The notes: generated by a model not told the origin, from the sequence alone. DNA of 64,000 nucleotides from Actinoplanes philippinensis (GCF_900113015.1 NZ_FONV01000020.1:1-64000); one strand, 5' to 3'; numbered from the stretch's first letter, positions 17,162-25,999 are shown. Made by a program: numbers and translations.

Positions 17162-17869
17162 ATGGCTTGGCGGATGTGGGAGACGGTGAGCGCAGGCCGG
17201 TCCGGGGCACGGGTCACTCGACGCAACGGCGTGTACCGCAAGGAGTCGGACGACCCCGCGACGGATCCGGCCGGCGAGGGAAACCGGTTGCTGTGGTTGC
17301 GCCGACACGGCATACCCGCCGCCGAGGTGCTCGACTGCCGGCCGGGCCTGCTGGTCACCGCCGCGGTCCCGGGCCGTTCCGCAGCCGCCCCGTGGCCCGC
17401 CGAGGCACGCGAACGCATCATCGACGCGCTCGCCGAGCTGACCGTCGCGCTCCACGCATTGCCGGTCGCCGGATGTCCCTACGACCGCCGCCTCGCGGTG
17501 ACGATTCCCGAAGCGCTGGCCGCCGACATCGATCTCGGGAACCTGGACGCCGAACGTCGGGGATGGAGCCGTGACCGGCTGATCGCTCGCCTGTTGTCCA
17601 CCCGTCCGCAGCACGAGGACCTCGTGGTCTGCCACGGCGACCTGTCCCTGCCCAACATCCTGCTCGACCCGGTCACCGACCGGGTGTCCGGCGTGATCGA
17701 CGCCGGCCGGCTCGGCGCGGCGGACCGCTGGGCCGACCTGGCGATCATCACGAGGTCGATGACGAGCCGGTTCGGCAGCGCGGCGGCGGACCGCTACCTC
17801 GACCGCTACGGCGTGGACCCGAACCCGCAGAAGACCGACTTCTACCGTTTGCTGGACGAGTTCTTCTGA
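17162..17869 (+). CDS. APH(3')-like aminoglycoside phosphotransferase
   Basis: The protein (about 235 residues) matches the APH(3') layout: WETVSAGRSGARV near the start, a Lys in VYRKES, the catalytic VCHGDLSLPNILLD loop, IDAGRLGAADRWADLAI, and the family's C-terminal ending FYRLLDEFF. APH(3') enzymes phosphorylate the 3'-OH of kanamycin and neomycin. The length is slightly short of the usual 250-270. The start is uncertain: ATG 17162 or 17174 both keep the conserved Trp-containing N-terminus, and GTG 17120 gives an unlikely extension. Activity is inferred from motifs only. Confidence 0.8.
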   Translation: MAWRMWETVSAGRSGARVTRRNGVYRKESDDPATDPAGEGNRLLWLRRHGIPAAEVLDCRPGLLVTAAVPGRSAAAPWPAEARERIIDALAELTVALHALPVAGCPYDRRLAVTIPEALAADIDLGNLDAERRGWSRDRLIARLLSTRPQHEDLVVCHGDLSLPNILLDPVTDRVSGVIDAGRLGAADRWADLAIITRSMTSRFGSAAADRYLDRYGVDPNPQKTDFYRLLDEFF

Positions 17870-17904
17870 CCACGGCGCCCATCGGGGATCCCGGCACGGG
17901 GACG

Positions 17905-18009
17905 GTGCTCGGGAAGGGGACCGTTTACGGCACCACGGACGCGCTGCCGATCCGGTCGTGGATCGACGAGTTGCACCGGTCGCCGCGGCCCCTGCCGTCA
18001 CGGGTGTGA
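17905..18009 (+). other. Possible 34-codon ORF in the gap before the PepSY gene
   Basis: GTG 17905 opens a short frame with actinobacterial codon bias encoding GTVYGTTDALPIRSWIDELH and ending at TGA 18007. No family is recognised and no clear ribosome-binding site is seen. It may be a remnant. The rest of 17870-18210 shows nothing else. Confidence 0.2.
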
Positions 18010-18210
18010 GCACTCGGATCACGGTGACCGACGGTGTGGAGGTGAGAGGATGCTGGGAACTTTTCGCGATCGGGCGACGACTGGTGTGGTGACCCCGCTC
18101 ACGTGGGTGGGGTCCTTCGGCGTACCACCGGGTGAACCGGCACGTCGACTGCAACCCCCGGATGCCGGTGCGCCTGCCGCGTGCCGCCGACACCTCGACG
18201 AGGACAGCCG

Positions 18211-19665
18211 ATGGCCATCACACCCGAACTCACCGAGAAACCGGTCCCCGCGGCCGACTCGGGCCGGCGTACCCCGAGCGCCCGCACGTTCGGACCCCTG
18301 CTGTTGCGTCTGCACTTCTACGCCGGTGTGCTGGTCGCGCCGTTCATCCTGATCGCGGCGACGACCGGTCTGCTGTTCACCATGGTCCCGACGCTCGACA
18401 GGATCGTCTACCGCGCCGAGCTGGTCGTCGCCGACCCGGGCGACACCACCCTGCCGGTGTCCCAGCAGGTCACGGCAGCGCGGGCCACCCACCCCGACGG
18501 AGACCTGATCGGGGTACGTCCCGGCGAGGGCGACCGCACCACCCAGGTCGATTTCAGCTCGCCGGGCCTGCCCGAGGAACACCTGCACACCGTGTACGTC
18601 GACCCGTACACCGGAGAGGTCACCGGGCAACTGGAGACGTGGTGGACGGCGACGCCGCTGAACACGTGGCTCGACCAGTTCCACCGTGACCTGCACCTGG
18701 GCACGACCGGGGAGCTGTACTCGGAGTTCGCCGCCAGCTGGCTGTGGGTGCTCGCGCTCGGCGGCGTGGTGCTGTGGTGGCGCCGGCAGCGCGGCAACCG
18801 TACCGCCCGGCGGCTGCTCGCCCCGGAACTCGCCGCGAAGAAGGGTGTCCGCCGGACCCGCAGCTGGCACGCGGCCACCGGCCTGTGGATCACGGTCGGT
18901 CTGCTGATCCTGTCGGCGACCGGCCTGACCTGGTCCGGATATGCCGGCGCGAACTTCGCCGCCGCCCTGGACTCGCTCAAGGGCAGCCGGCCGTACGTCG
19001 CCACCGAACTGACCGCCGCCCCGGCCGCCGCGTCCGGTGGCCATCACAGCGAGGGTGGCGCCGCGGCCGTGCCCGCTGTCGACCCGACGGCCGTCGACAC
19101 CGTCCTGGCCGGTGCCCGCGCCGCCGGAATCGACGGCCCGGTGCAGGTCAGCCTGCCCACCGACGACGCCAGCGCCTGGACGGTCACCCAGACCGACAAC
19201 GTGTGGCCGGTCCGTTTCGACAGTGTCGCCCTCGACAGCACCGGCAAGGTCACCGACCGGGTCGACTTCGCCGACTGGCCGTTCCTGGCCAAGCTCACCT
19301 CGTGGGGTGTCCAGGCGCACATGGGCCTCCTGTTCGGCCTGTTCAATCAACTCGTTCTCGCCGCTCTGGCGATCGGCCTGATCACCGTCATCGTCTGGGG
19401 ATACCGCATGTGGTGGCAGCGCCGGCCCACCCGCGCCGACCGGCGCGCGCCCGTCGGCGCCCCGCCGGCGCGCAGCGCCTGGCAGCAGCTGCCGTCGTGG
19501 GGCATCGTCGTCGGGGTGCCGGTGGTGTTCGCGCTCGGCTGGGCGCTGCCGCTGTTCGGCATTCCGCTGCTGGCGTTCCTGGTGGTGGACCTTGTCGTCG
19601 GCGCGGTGCGCGGGCACGGAACGCCGCCGGAGGTCCCGGTGTCCCCCGCTCCCGCCGGAAGCTGA
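18211..19665 (+). CDS. PepSY-associated TM (PiuB-like) membrane protein
   Basis: The 484-residue protein has four or more transmembrane segments: LHFYAGVLVAPFILIAATTG near the N-terminus, WLWVLALGGVVLWWRRQRG, WITVGLLILSATGLTWSG, and a C-terminal pair. Two PepSY-like periplasmic portions lie between them (LHTVYVDPYTGEVTG; QFHRDLHLG). The HFYAG and RxWH elements are typical of the PepSY_TM/PiuB group linked to iron uptake or reductase function. ATG 18211 has GAGGA upstream. A strong hairpin follows at 19711. Precise role unknown. Confidence 0.85.
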   Translation: MAITPELTEKPVPAADSGRRTPSARTFGPLLLRLHFYAGVLVAPFILIAATTGLLFTMVPTLDRIVYRAELVVADPGDTTLPVSQQVTAARATHPDGDLIGVRPGEGDRTTQVDFSSPGLPEEHLHTVYVDPYTGEVTGQLETWWTATPLNTWLDQFHRDLHLGTTGELYSEFAASWLWVLALGGVVLWWRRQRGNRTARRLLAPELAAKKGVRRTRSWHAATGLWITVGLLILSATGLTWSGYAGANFAAALDSLKGSRPYVATELTAAPAAASGGHHSEGGAAAVPAVDPTAVDTVLAGARAAGIDGPVQVSLPTDDASAWTVTQTDNVWPVRFDSVALDSTGKVTDRVDFADWPFLAKLTSWGVQAHMGLLFGLFNQLVLAALAIGLITVIVWGYRMWWQRRPTRADRRAPVGAPPARSAWQQLPSWGIVVGVPVVFALGWALPLFGIPLLAFLVVDLVVGAVRGHGTPPEVPVSPAPAGS

Positions 19666-19710
19666 CGCCCCGCCAGCTCCCCGTTCGCGCGGGGACAGGA
19701 CCGTTCCGGA

Positions 19711-19734
19711 AGGGCGGCTTCCACGAGCCGCCCT
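19711..19734 (+). terminator. Hairpin terminator after the PepSY gene
   Basis: AGGGCGGCT and AGCCGCCCT form a perfect 9-bp stem with a 6-nt loop 46 bp after the stop codon. It lacks a clear T-tract, as is common in high-GC genomes. Confidence 0.6.
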
Positions 19735-20023
19735 CCCCGTCCGGCTGTCCGCACAGGACACCGGACACCAGTCCGGACGCGCATGGCTGTCGCCCGGCTC
19801 GGAGCCGGTAGAGGGCGGTCCCGCTCTGCTGGACATCCTCGACGGCGTGGCCCGCAGGCGCAGGACACGGGACCTCGCCGAGCAGATCCGCGCCCTCCTC
19901 CAGCGGGCGGCCCGCTGACCCCGGCCGGGCCACGCGGACCGCCTGCTTCGTAGAGCTGGCACTACCCCGTTTCGGGGCGTCTGCTGCAATGACCGGACCG
20001 CGGAATCTCGCAACGATCGATGC
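19735..20023. other. Intergenic region with possible gene tail
   Basis: A rightward open frame ends at 19918 with the protein-like tail LLDILDGVARRRRTRDLAEQ, which could be the end of a decayed regulator; its upstream part shows no homology. CCCCG-TTT-CGGGG (19965-19977) is a small hairpin. AACGAT (20012-20017) ends 6 nt before the next ATG and may be its -10 box. Confidence 0.3.
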
Positions 20024-21259
20024 ATGACAACGGACACCGTCAATGTTCCGAAGACCATGCACGCTCTGCGCGGCCCGGCACTCGTCCTGACCGCGGTCGT
20101 CGCCCTGACCGGCTCGGGAGCCGGCGCCGCCGTGGCGGCAGAACGGCCCGCCGGCTCGCCGGCGATGCGGGCGGCAGCCCGGCAGGTGCTGGACGCCGGC
20201 ACCCCCGGATACCTGGCCCGCATCGACGACGGCCGGCGGATCGCGGTGACCGCCGCGGGGGTGGCCGATCGCCGGACCGGACGGCCGCTGACCGAGCGGG
20301 ACCAGTTCGAGATCGGCAGCAACACCAAGACCTTCACCGCTGTCCTCGCGCTTCAACTCGTCGACAGTGGACAGCTGGAACTGGACGCGCCGATCGGGAG
20401 ACATCTGCCGGGTGTCGTCCCGAACGGCGACGGCATCACGGTGCGGATGCTGCTCAACCACACCAGTGGCCTGTTCGGTTACACCGCTGACCCGGATTTC
20501 ATCGCCGGCATCCTGCGAGACCCGCACCACGTTCACACCGAGCAGGAGCTGCTCGACGTGGCCTTCCGGCACGAGCCCCTCTTCGCCCCCGGCACGAGCT
20601 GGTCCTACTCCAACACGAACTACATCGTGATCGGAGCGCTGCTGCGGAAGATCACCGGCAAGAGCCTCGCCGAACTGGTGCAGCAGCGCATCGCGGCGCC
20701 CCTCGGCCTGCGCCACACCTATGTCGCCGATCCACGGGCGACCGGCACCGGCCGCGGTTACGCCCACGGCTACTCGATCTCGTTCGCCGGCCCGGAACCC
20801 GTCTACACCGACGTCTCGGCCTGGCCGCTCGGCGGATTCGCCGGCGCGGCCGGAGCGATCATCTCCACCCCGGGCGAGCTCTCGCACTTCTTCTCCTCCC
20901 TGTTGAGCGGAAAGTTGATCTCGGCACGGCAGCTCCGGCAGATGAAGACCACGGTTCCTCTGCCGGAGGACTGGGGCAAGGGCGGATACGGCCTGGGCCT
21001 CATGCGGGTCGACTCGCCGTGCGGGACCGTGTGGGGCCACGGCGGCGACACCCTGGGCCACCACAGCACCGCCGTGACGACCGCCGACGGACGCCGCAGC
21101 GCCGTCACCGACGTGACCGCCAACCTGGGCGACACCACACCGAACGAGGGTGCGATCCGTTTCCGGCAGGCCGCCTCGGCCGCGGAAACCGTGGCCACCT
21201 GCCAGATGCTCGGCAAGCCCGTCCCGGGCGAGGTGTTCGACGCCCTGAACGGCGGCTGA
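20024..21259 (+). CDS. Secreted serine hydrolase, beta-lactamase/D-Ala-D-Ala carboxypeptidase family (class C fold)
   Basis: The 411-residue protein has a signal peptide (to about residue 40). All three motifs of the penicillin-binding fold are present: SNTK (Ser99, Lys102), YSNTNY (Tyr in YxN), and WGHGGDTLG in place of KTG. This fits the DD-peptidase/esterase branch (Streptomyces R61-like) that trims peptidoglycan or hydrolyses esters outside the cell. ATG 20024 may be leaderless; an internal ATG at 20057 also gives a signal peptide. Six tandem repeats follow the gene. Confidence 0.87.
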   Translation: MTTDTVNVPKTMHALRGPALVLTAVVALTGSGAGAAVAAERPAGSPAMRAAARQVLDAGTPGYLARIDDGRRIAVTAAGVADRRTGRPLTERDQFEIGSNTKTFTAVLALQLVDSGQLELDAPIGRHLPGVVPNGDGITVRMLLNHTSGLFGYTADPDFIAGILRDPHHVHTEQELLDVAFRHEPLFAPGTSWSYSNTNYIVIGALLRKITGKSLAELVQQRIAAPLGLRHTYVADPRATGTGRGYAHGYSISFAGPEPVYTDVSAWPLGGFAGAAGAIISTPGELSHFFSSLLSGKLISARQLRQMKTTVPLPEDWGKGGYGLGLMRVDSPCGTVWGHGGDTLGHHSTAVTTADGRRSAVTDVTANLGDTTPNEGAIRFRQAASAAETVATCQMLGKPVPGEVFDALNGG

Positions 21260-21290
21260 TCACCGCCCCTCGGCCGTGTCCCCGGCCGGC

Positions 21291-21428
21291 TGCCGTGACG
21301 GTGGCCGGCCGACTTGCCGTGACGGTGGCCAGCCGGCTGCCATGACGGTGGCCGGCCGACTGCCGTGACGGTGGCCGGGCGGCTGCCGTGACGGTGGCCG
21401 GGCGGCTGCCATGACGGTGGCCGGGCGG
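21291..21428. repeat. 23-bp tandem repeat, six copies
   Basis: The core TGCCGTGACGGTGGCC (with CCATG variants) recurs at 21291, 21315, 21338, 21361, 21384 and 21407, separated by GGCCGA or GGGCGGC-like 7-mers. It fills the space between two convergent genes. There are no spacers, so it is a minisatellite rather than a CRISPR. It may act in bidirectional termination or simply be unstable DNA. Confidence 0.85.
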
Positions 21429-21439
21429 GGACGCCGCGG

Positions 21440-22519
21440 TCAGGAGCCGGCGCCGAGCTGCGCCCGGAAGTGGTCCAGCAGGAAGTCGGCCTTGAACCGG
21501 GCGGTCGCCCCGGCGTCGAGGAAGCCGAACTCGGGGGCGTAACCGGCGCCACCGGACGGGCCCAGCGAGAAGATCATGGCGTCCGGATACGGCTCGTAGG
21601 CGGTGAGCGGCCCGCCCTCGATCAGCGCCCGGATGTTCGCCGCCGCCACCTCGGCCTGGCGGCCCGCGGCACGGCCGGTCTTGAGCTCCGGGGTGTCGTT
21701 GAGGTCGCCGACGGCGAAGACCCGCTCCTGCCCGGTCACCCGCAGGTGCTCGGTGACCTGGAGACGGCCGGAGGGCTGCCGGGCCGCGACCAGCTCAGGG
21801 CCGAGACAGGTGGTCGGCGTGGTGCCCCCGTAGCACGCGAACCACAGGTCGGCGACGATCGTCGTGCCGTCGCCGGTGGTGACCGTGAACGGCCGCACCG
21901 TGCCGGCCGGCGTCTCCGGCGGGGTGTCCAGTTTCGTGCCGAGCAACACCCGGACGCCCAGGTCGTCGAGCTGTCGGGCGAGGTCGGTGCGCAGCTGCTC
22001 GGGGAATCGGCCGGCCAGCAGCTCGGGCACCGGGTCGACGACGGTCACCGGCCGGCCCGGCCACGCCGACGCGATCTCGCCGGCGAACTCCAGGCCGATC
22101 GGTCCGGCGCCGAGCAGCAGCACCGCGGACGCCTGGTCCAGCGCGGCGTGCAGGTCGTGCAGCTGCCGGGTCACCTCGGCCCGGGAGGCGCCGGCGACCC
22201 GGGTCGGGAACGGGCCGGCCGAACCGGTGGCCAGCACGATGTAGTCGGCGCCCAGCCGCGCGCCGGAGGCCAGCTCGACGGAGCCGGGCCGGACCACCGT
22301 CGCGGTGTCGCGCAGCACCCGCCCACGGGCGAGCAGCCCGTCATACGGGATCATGATCCGCCCGGCCCAGGTCGGGTCGGCTGCCGCCCGGAGGTGGGCG
22401 ACGTGGTGCAGGAACGTCTCCCGCGGCTCGATCAGCGTCACCTCCGCGACGTCGTCCAGGGTCCGGGCCGCCACGATGCCGCCGTAGCCGCCGCCCACCA
22501 CAATCACCTTCGTAGCCAT
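21440..22519 (-). CDS. NAD(P)/FAD-dependent oxidoreductase (NDH-2/AIF-like)
   Basis: The 359-residue pyridine nucleotide-disulfide oxidoreductase begins VIVVGGGYGGIVAARTL (FAD Rossmann). It has a second dinucleotide motif LLLGAGPIGLEFAGEIA and the FAD-contact VFAVGDLNDTPE. It lacks redox-active cysteines and a membrane anchor, resembling type II NADH dehydrogenase or AIF-like proteins. It probably passes electrons from NAD(P)H to a quinone or other acceptor. It is divergent from an XRE regulator that likely controls it. Confidence 0.85.
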   Translation of the reverse strand: MATKVIVVGGGYGGIVAARTLDDVAEVTLIEPRETFLHHVAHLRAAADPTWAGRIMIPYDGLLARGRVLRDTATVVRPGSVELASGARLGADYIVLATGSAGPFPTRVAGASRAEVTRQLHDLHAALDQASAVLLLGAGPIGLEFAGEIASAWPGRPVTVVDPVPELLAGRFPEQLRTDLARQLDDLGVRVLLGTKLDTPPETPAGTVRPFTVTTGDGTTIVADLWFACYGGTTPTTCLGPELVAARQPSGRLQVTEHLRVTGQERVFAVGDLNDTPELKTGRAAGRQAEVAAANIRALIEGGPLTAYEPYPDAMIFSLGPSGGAGYAPEFGFLDAGATARFKADFLLDHFRAQLGAGS

Positions 22520-22593
22520 TTTCGAGACTCACCTTTCCTCGGCTGGCTCCGACTCTTCTGCGCCGCACGCTCCTCAGGGAGGCCGTGCTGAGG

Positions 22594-22638
22594 CTGGTAG
22601 CGGCATGGCTGGTAGCGCCGAGGGTGGTAGCGGCACGG
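22594..22638 (+). repeat. Three 15-bp iterons upstream of the XRE regulator gene
   Basis: GGTAGCG recurs at 22596, 22611 and 22626 with an exact 15-bp period (ctGGTAGCGgcatgg type units). They lie 26 bp upstream of a TACAGT -10 box. Direct repeats on a 15-bp phase suggest cooperative binding sites, most simply for the adjacent XRE protein. Confidence 0.6.
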
Positions 22639-22675
22639 CCACCCTCAGTGGTGCGGGCGTGGTTACAGTCGAGCG

Positions 22676-23497
22676 GTGGGTGACAACGAACTGGGTGTCT
22701 TCCTCCGCGTCCGGCGCGGCGAGGTGACACCGGCCGAGGTGGGGCTGCCGTCCGGGGCGCGCCGACGCACACCCGGGCTGCGCCGCTCGGAGGTCGCGAT
22801 GCTCGCCGGGGTCAGCGTGGAGTATCTGACGCGGCTGGAGCAGGGCCGCTACCGTCATCCGTCACCACAGGTGCTGGCGGCGCTGGCGGGCCCGTTGCGC
22901 CTGACCGCCGCCGAGCGCGCCCATCTGTACCGGCTGACCCGGGCCTCCGCCGGGCCCTGCAGCGCGCTGGTCACCGATCCGCTGCGCACGGTGCGGCCGG
23001 GTCTGCGAGCGCTGCTCGACCAGTTGGAGCCGGCCGCGGCGATGCTGGCCAACCAGGTCGGTGACGTGCTGGCGTGCACGTCGGGGTTCCGGCGGCTGGC
23101 CGGGCCGACCGGGATGCTCGACGGCGATCCGCCGAATCTGAATCGGTTCGTGTTCACCGACCCACGGGCCCGGGAGGTCTATCCGGATTGGGCGCACGTG
23201 GCCGACGAGCAGGTCGCGGCGCTGAAGGACGGACCGCCGCGGCCGGATTTCACGGACTGGTTGACCGCGATGGCCGGGGACGAGTTCACCGAGCGGGCCG
23301 ACCGGGTGCCGGGGCTGCCCCGGCCACACGGGCTGCTGCGTCTGCACCACCCGCAGGCCGGCCCGCTGCGTCTGGCCTACGAGATGATGACGCTGCCCGG
23401 CGACAACGGGTTGCGCCTGGTCGTGCACCTCCCGGCGGACGAGGCGACCACCGAGGCCCTGCTCGGGCTGGCACCGTTGCGGCTGGTCGCACAGTGA
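22676..23497 (+). CDS. XRE family regulator with MmyB-like ligand domain
   Basis: The 273-residue protein has an N-terminal helix-turn-helix (LGVFLRVRRGEVTPAEVGLP, then RTPGLRRSEVAMLAGVSVEY, LEQGRYRHPS) and the C-terminal MmyB-like PAS-type ligand domain (about 100-270; VYPDWAHVADEQVAALK). This family binds fatty acids in the one solved case and typically controls a divergent oxidoreductase, here the NDH-2-like gene. TACAGT (22664-22669) ends 6 nt before the GTG, so the transcript is probably leaderless. Confidence 0.9.
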   Translation: MGDNELGVFLRVRRGEVTPAEVGLPSGARRRTPGLRRSEVAMLAGVSVEYLTRLEQGRYRHPSPQVLAALAGPLRLTAAERAHLYRLTRASAGPCSALVTDPLRTVRPGLRALLDQLEPAAAMLANQVGDVLACTSGFRRLAGPTGMLDGDPPNLNRFVFTDPRAREVYPDWAHVADEQVAALKDGPPRPDFTDWLTAMAGDEFTERADRVPGLPRPHGLLRLHHPQAGPLRLAYEMMTLPGDNGLRLVVHLPADEATTEALLGLAPLRLVAQ

Positions 23498-23639
23498 CCC
23501 ACCGGACCATCCCACGCTTCGCGATGGGCACGCAGCGAGTCCGCGGGCCGGTGAGCACGCGGCGTTCACACATCTGATCACCCGGACCAGGCCTCCGCTG
23601 CGGGCACGTCGGCCACGCGGCGGCGTGGATCGTCAGACA

Positions 23640-23668
23640 TTGACGCCCATCGAATCGATGCCTAGCGT
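23640..23668 (+). promoter_or_regulatory. Vegetative-type promoter
   Basis: TTGACG (23640-23645), a 17-bp spacer and TAGCGT (23663-23668) form a near-consensus sigma-HrdB promoter. It predicts a leader of about 60 nt for the secreted protein starting at 23738. Confidence 0.65.
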
Positions 23669-23737
23669 TCACGACACGCACCGCCGGCGCGTGCCGACCC
23701 CCGCTCGCGCCGAATGCTCCCCGCGAAAGGGCTGACC

Positions 23738-25045
23738 ATGCTCCGAGGAGTACGTCGCATCACACTCGCCGCCACCGCGGTTCTCCTGCTGGCCCTGGCC
23801 GGTCCGCCGGCCACGGCACACGACCCGGACACCCCCGAGGGCCGCGCCGAGCAGACCGAGATGTTGCGCATCTACGAACCCGCCTGGCGCAGCGGCACAC
23901 CCCTGGTCGCCGCCGCACCGGTGACCTGCGTCAACGGCAAGGCCGGGACGTACCCGTGCAAGAACGTCGACCTGCTCAGCTTCCTGCCGCAGTCGTCGCT
24001 GGGCGGCGGCGGGTCGTCGAGCATGTGGTATTGGACGGACACCCGGGACAGCAACGAGTACATCCTGTACTGCCGGTCCAACGGCGTCTCGTTCGTCAAC
24101 GTGACCGACCCGTCGAACCCGCGCTACCTGGGCAACCTGCCGTCGTCGAACGGGGTCAGCTCGTCGTGGTGCGACGTCCGGACGTACAAGAACTACGCGT
24201 ACATCGGTAAGGACTCGGTGTCGCACGGCATCCAGATCTTCAACCTCAACAAGCTGCAGGGCGTGACGACCACGCAGACGTTCACGGCGGACGCGCGGTT
24301 CACCGGCCTGACCAACAGCCACACGCTGCAGATCAATCAGGCGACCGGTTTCCTGTACGTCTCCGGCGCCAACACGTGCAGCAAAGGCCTGACCATCTAC
24401 GACATCAAGACGCCGCTGACCCTGACACTGGCGGCCTGCTACAGCCGTGAGGTGTACTCGCACGAGTCGATCGTGGTGAACTATGCCGGCCCGGACACCC
24501 GCTACACCGGCCGGGAGATCGCGTTCAACTACACCGGCCAGGGCAAGCGGTTCCAGATCCTCGACGTGACGAACAAGTCGAACATCGTGGTCTTGTCCAG
24601 CGTCACGCACCCGGGCGCGAGCTTCATCCATCAGGGCTTCGCGACCAGCGACTACAAGCACATGATCGTCAACGACGAGACGATCAGCACCGCCTCCGGC
24701 AGCCCGGACTTCGTCTACAACATCGAGAAGCTGGACGCCGCCCGATATGTGGGCAGGGACAACGGCACCCGTGGCACGTTCGTGAACCACAACGGCTACA
24801 CCGTCGGCAACCGCCACTTCCAGGCCGCCTACCGTGGTGGCCTGCGGATCCTCGACACCACGAACGCCGCCTCGGCGAGCCTGCCCGAGGTCGGCTACTT
24901 CGACGTCGACCCGTCGTCGAACGCCAGTGGCTACAGCGGCAGCTGGATGGCTCTCCCGTACCTCAAGAACGGGGTGGTCGCCGTCCAGAGCATCGGCGTC
25001 GGGCTGTTCCTGGTCCGGCCCACCGGCGCGGCGGCAGTGAGCTGA
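23738..25045 (+). CDS. Secreted LVIVD-repeat / choice-of-anchor B family protein
   Basis: The 435-residue protein has a signal peptide (LRGVRRITLAATAVLLLALA, cleavage near TAHDP). LVIVD-type beta-propeller blades follow (SFVNVTDPSNPRYLGNLP; IQIFNLNKL; LTIYDIKTP; FQILDVTNKSNIVVLSSV; LRILDTTNAA). It matches the choice-of-anchor B family of exported propellers of unknown function. ATG 23738 has AAAGGG upstream; an in-frame start at 23714 is possible. A second exported protein gene follows closely, so they may be cotranscribed. Confidence 0.8.
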   Translation: MLRGVRRITLAATAVLLLALAGPPATAHDPDTPEGRAEQTEMLRIYEPAWRSGTPLVAAAPVTCVNGKAGTYPCKNVDLLSFLPQSSLGGGGSSSMWYWTDTRDSNEYILYCRSNGVSFVNVTDPSNPRYLGNLPSSNGVSSSWCDVRTYKNYAYIGKDSVSHGIQIFNLNKLQGVTTTQTFTADARFTGLTNSHTLQINQATGFLYVSGANTCSKGLTIYDIKTPLTLTLAACYSREVYSHESIVVNYAGPDTRYTGREIAFNYTGQGKRFQILDVTNKSNIVVLSSVTHPGASFIHQGFATSDYKHMIVNDETISTASGSPDFVYNIEKLDAARYVGRDNGTRGTFVNHNGYTVGNRHFQAAYRGGLRILDTTNAASASLPEVGYFDVDPSSNASGYSGSWMALPYLKNGVVAVQSIGVGLFLVRPTGAAAVS

Positions 25046-25083
25046 CCGGCCACGATGCGCGTCACCGCCGCCTCACCGCGGCG

Positions 25084-25908
25084 GTGACGCTGGCCGGGTT
25101 CGTCGGGGCCGCCTATCTGTTCCTGGACAGCCGCGCCCCCGCCGCTCCCCCGGCGCCGGCGCCGTCACCGGCCGCCTACCACAGCGACGGGCTCTCCGAC
25201 GCCTACGACGGCTTCCGCGTGGAGGCGCTGTCCCTGCCCACCGGACGCGGCCCGGCAACGGTGTCCCTGCGCGTCACCGGGCCCGGCGGCCCGGCCACCG
25301 ACTTCCAGAAGATCCACACCAAACCCGTGCACATGTACGTGCTACGCGACGACCTGTCCGGCTATCAGCATCTGCACCCCGACGTGGCGGACGGAACGTG
25401 GACGGCCCCGGTGACGATCACCGACGGCGGCGCCTACCGGGTGTACCTGGAGTTCGTCCCGCACGGCCGTCCCGCCGGTCCGGACGGCCCCGAGCCCACG
25501 GTGCTGGGCGTCCCGTTCGTGATCGCCGGCGACACCACGATGGTGCCGGTGCCCGCCCCGCGGGCCGAGGACCGCTCCGGCCCGTACACCGTGCGCCGTC
25601 TCGACGGGGTCGCCGATCTGGCCTCCGGCACGCAGACGGCACTGCGGTTCCAGGTGCTGCGCGACGGCCGGCCGGCGGTCCTGGAGCCGTATCTCGGCGC
25701 GTACGCCCACCTGTCCAACTTCGAGGTGCGCACTCAGGGCCTGAAGCATCTGCACCCGCTTCCGGCCGACGCGACCGGCGGCGCTCCCGCCGACGGGGTC
25801 CTCTCCTTCCACGCGGCGTTCGCCGAGCGTGGCGACAAGCGGATGTTCCTGCAGTTCCGGGCGGACGGCGCGATCCACCAGGTCGCGTTCACGATTTTCA
25901 CGACGTGA
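25084..25908 (+). CDS. Membrane-anchored exported protein with paired HLHP motifs
   Basis: This 274-residue protein begins with a transmembrane anchor (VTLAGFVGAAYLFL) and then a Pro/Ala-rich tether. Two similar halves each contain a histidine cluster (YQHLHPDV; KHLHPLP) in beta-rich sequence (PVHMYVLRDDLSGYQHLHP; GAYAHLSNFEVRT). The His-Met-rich pattern suggests metal, perhaps copper, binding; this is inference. The GTG start leaves few residues before the helix: upstream in-frame codons encode a basic ARHRRLTAA, so the true start could be a CTG at 25042. Confidence 0.65.
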   Translation: MTLAGFVGAAYLFLDSRAPAAPPAPAPSPAAYHSDGLSDAYDGFRVEALSLPTGRGPATVSLRVTGPGGPATDFQKIHTKPVHMYVLRDDLSGYQHLHPDVADGTWTAPVTITDGGAYRVYLEFVPHGRPAGPDGPEPTVLGVPFVIAGDTTMVPVPAPRAEDRSGPYTVRRLDGVADLASGTQTALRFQVLRDGRPAVLEPYLGAYAHLSNFEVRTQGLKHLHPLPADATGGAPADGVLSFHAAFAERGDKRMFLQFRADGAIHQVAFTIFTT

Positions 25909-25981
25909 CCGCCGCCACGGTCCTTCTGATATGACCCGAAAGATATATAAGATCATCACTATACCCGGGCCATAATTCATT

Positions 25982-25999
25982 TACACATTGCCATGTGTA
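25982..25999. promoter_or_regulatory. Inverted repeat in AT-rich upstream region of the M4 protease
   Basis: TACACAT-TGCC-ATGTGTA is a perfect 7-bp inverted repeat, inside an unusually AT-rich stretch (25925-26010) just before the ribosome-binding site GGGAGGAAC. It is a candidate operator or promoter element for the protease. Confidence 0.5.

Noticed and set aside
21291..21428. CRISPR array
   Set aside because: Short 23-bp units with no unique spacers; a minisatellite.
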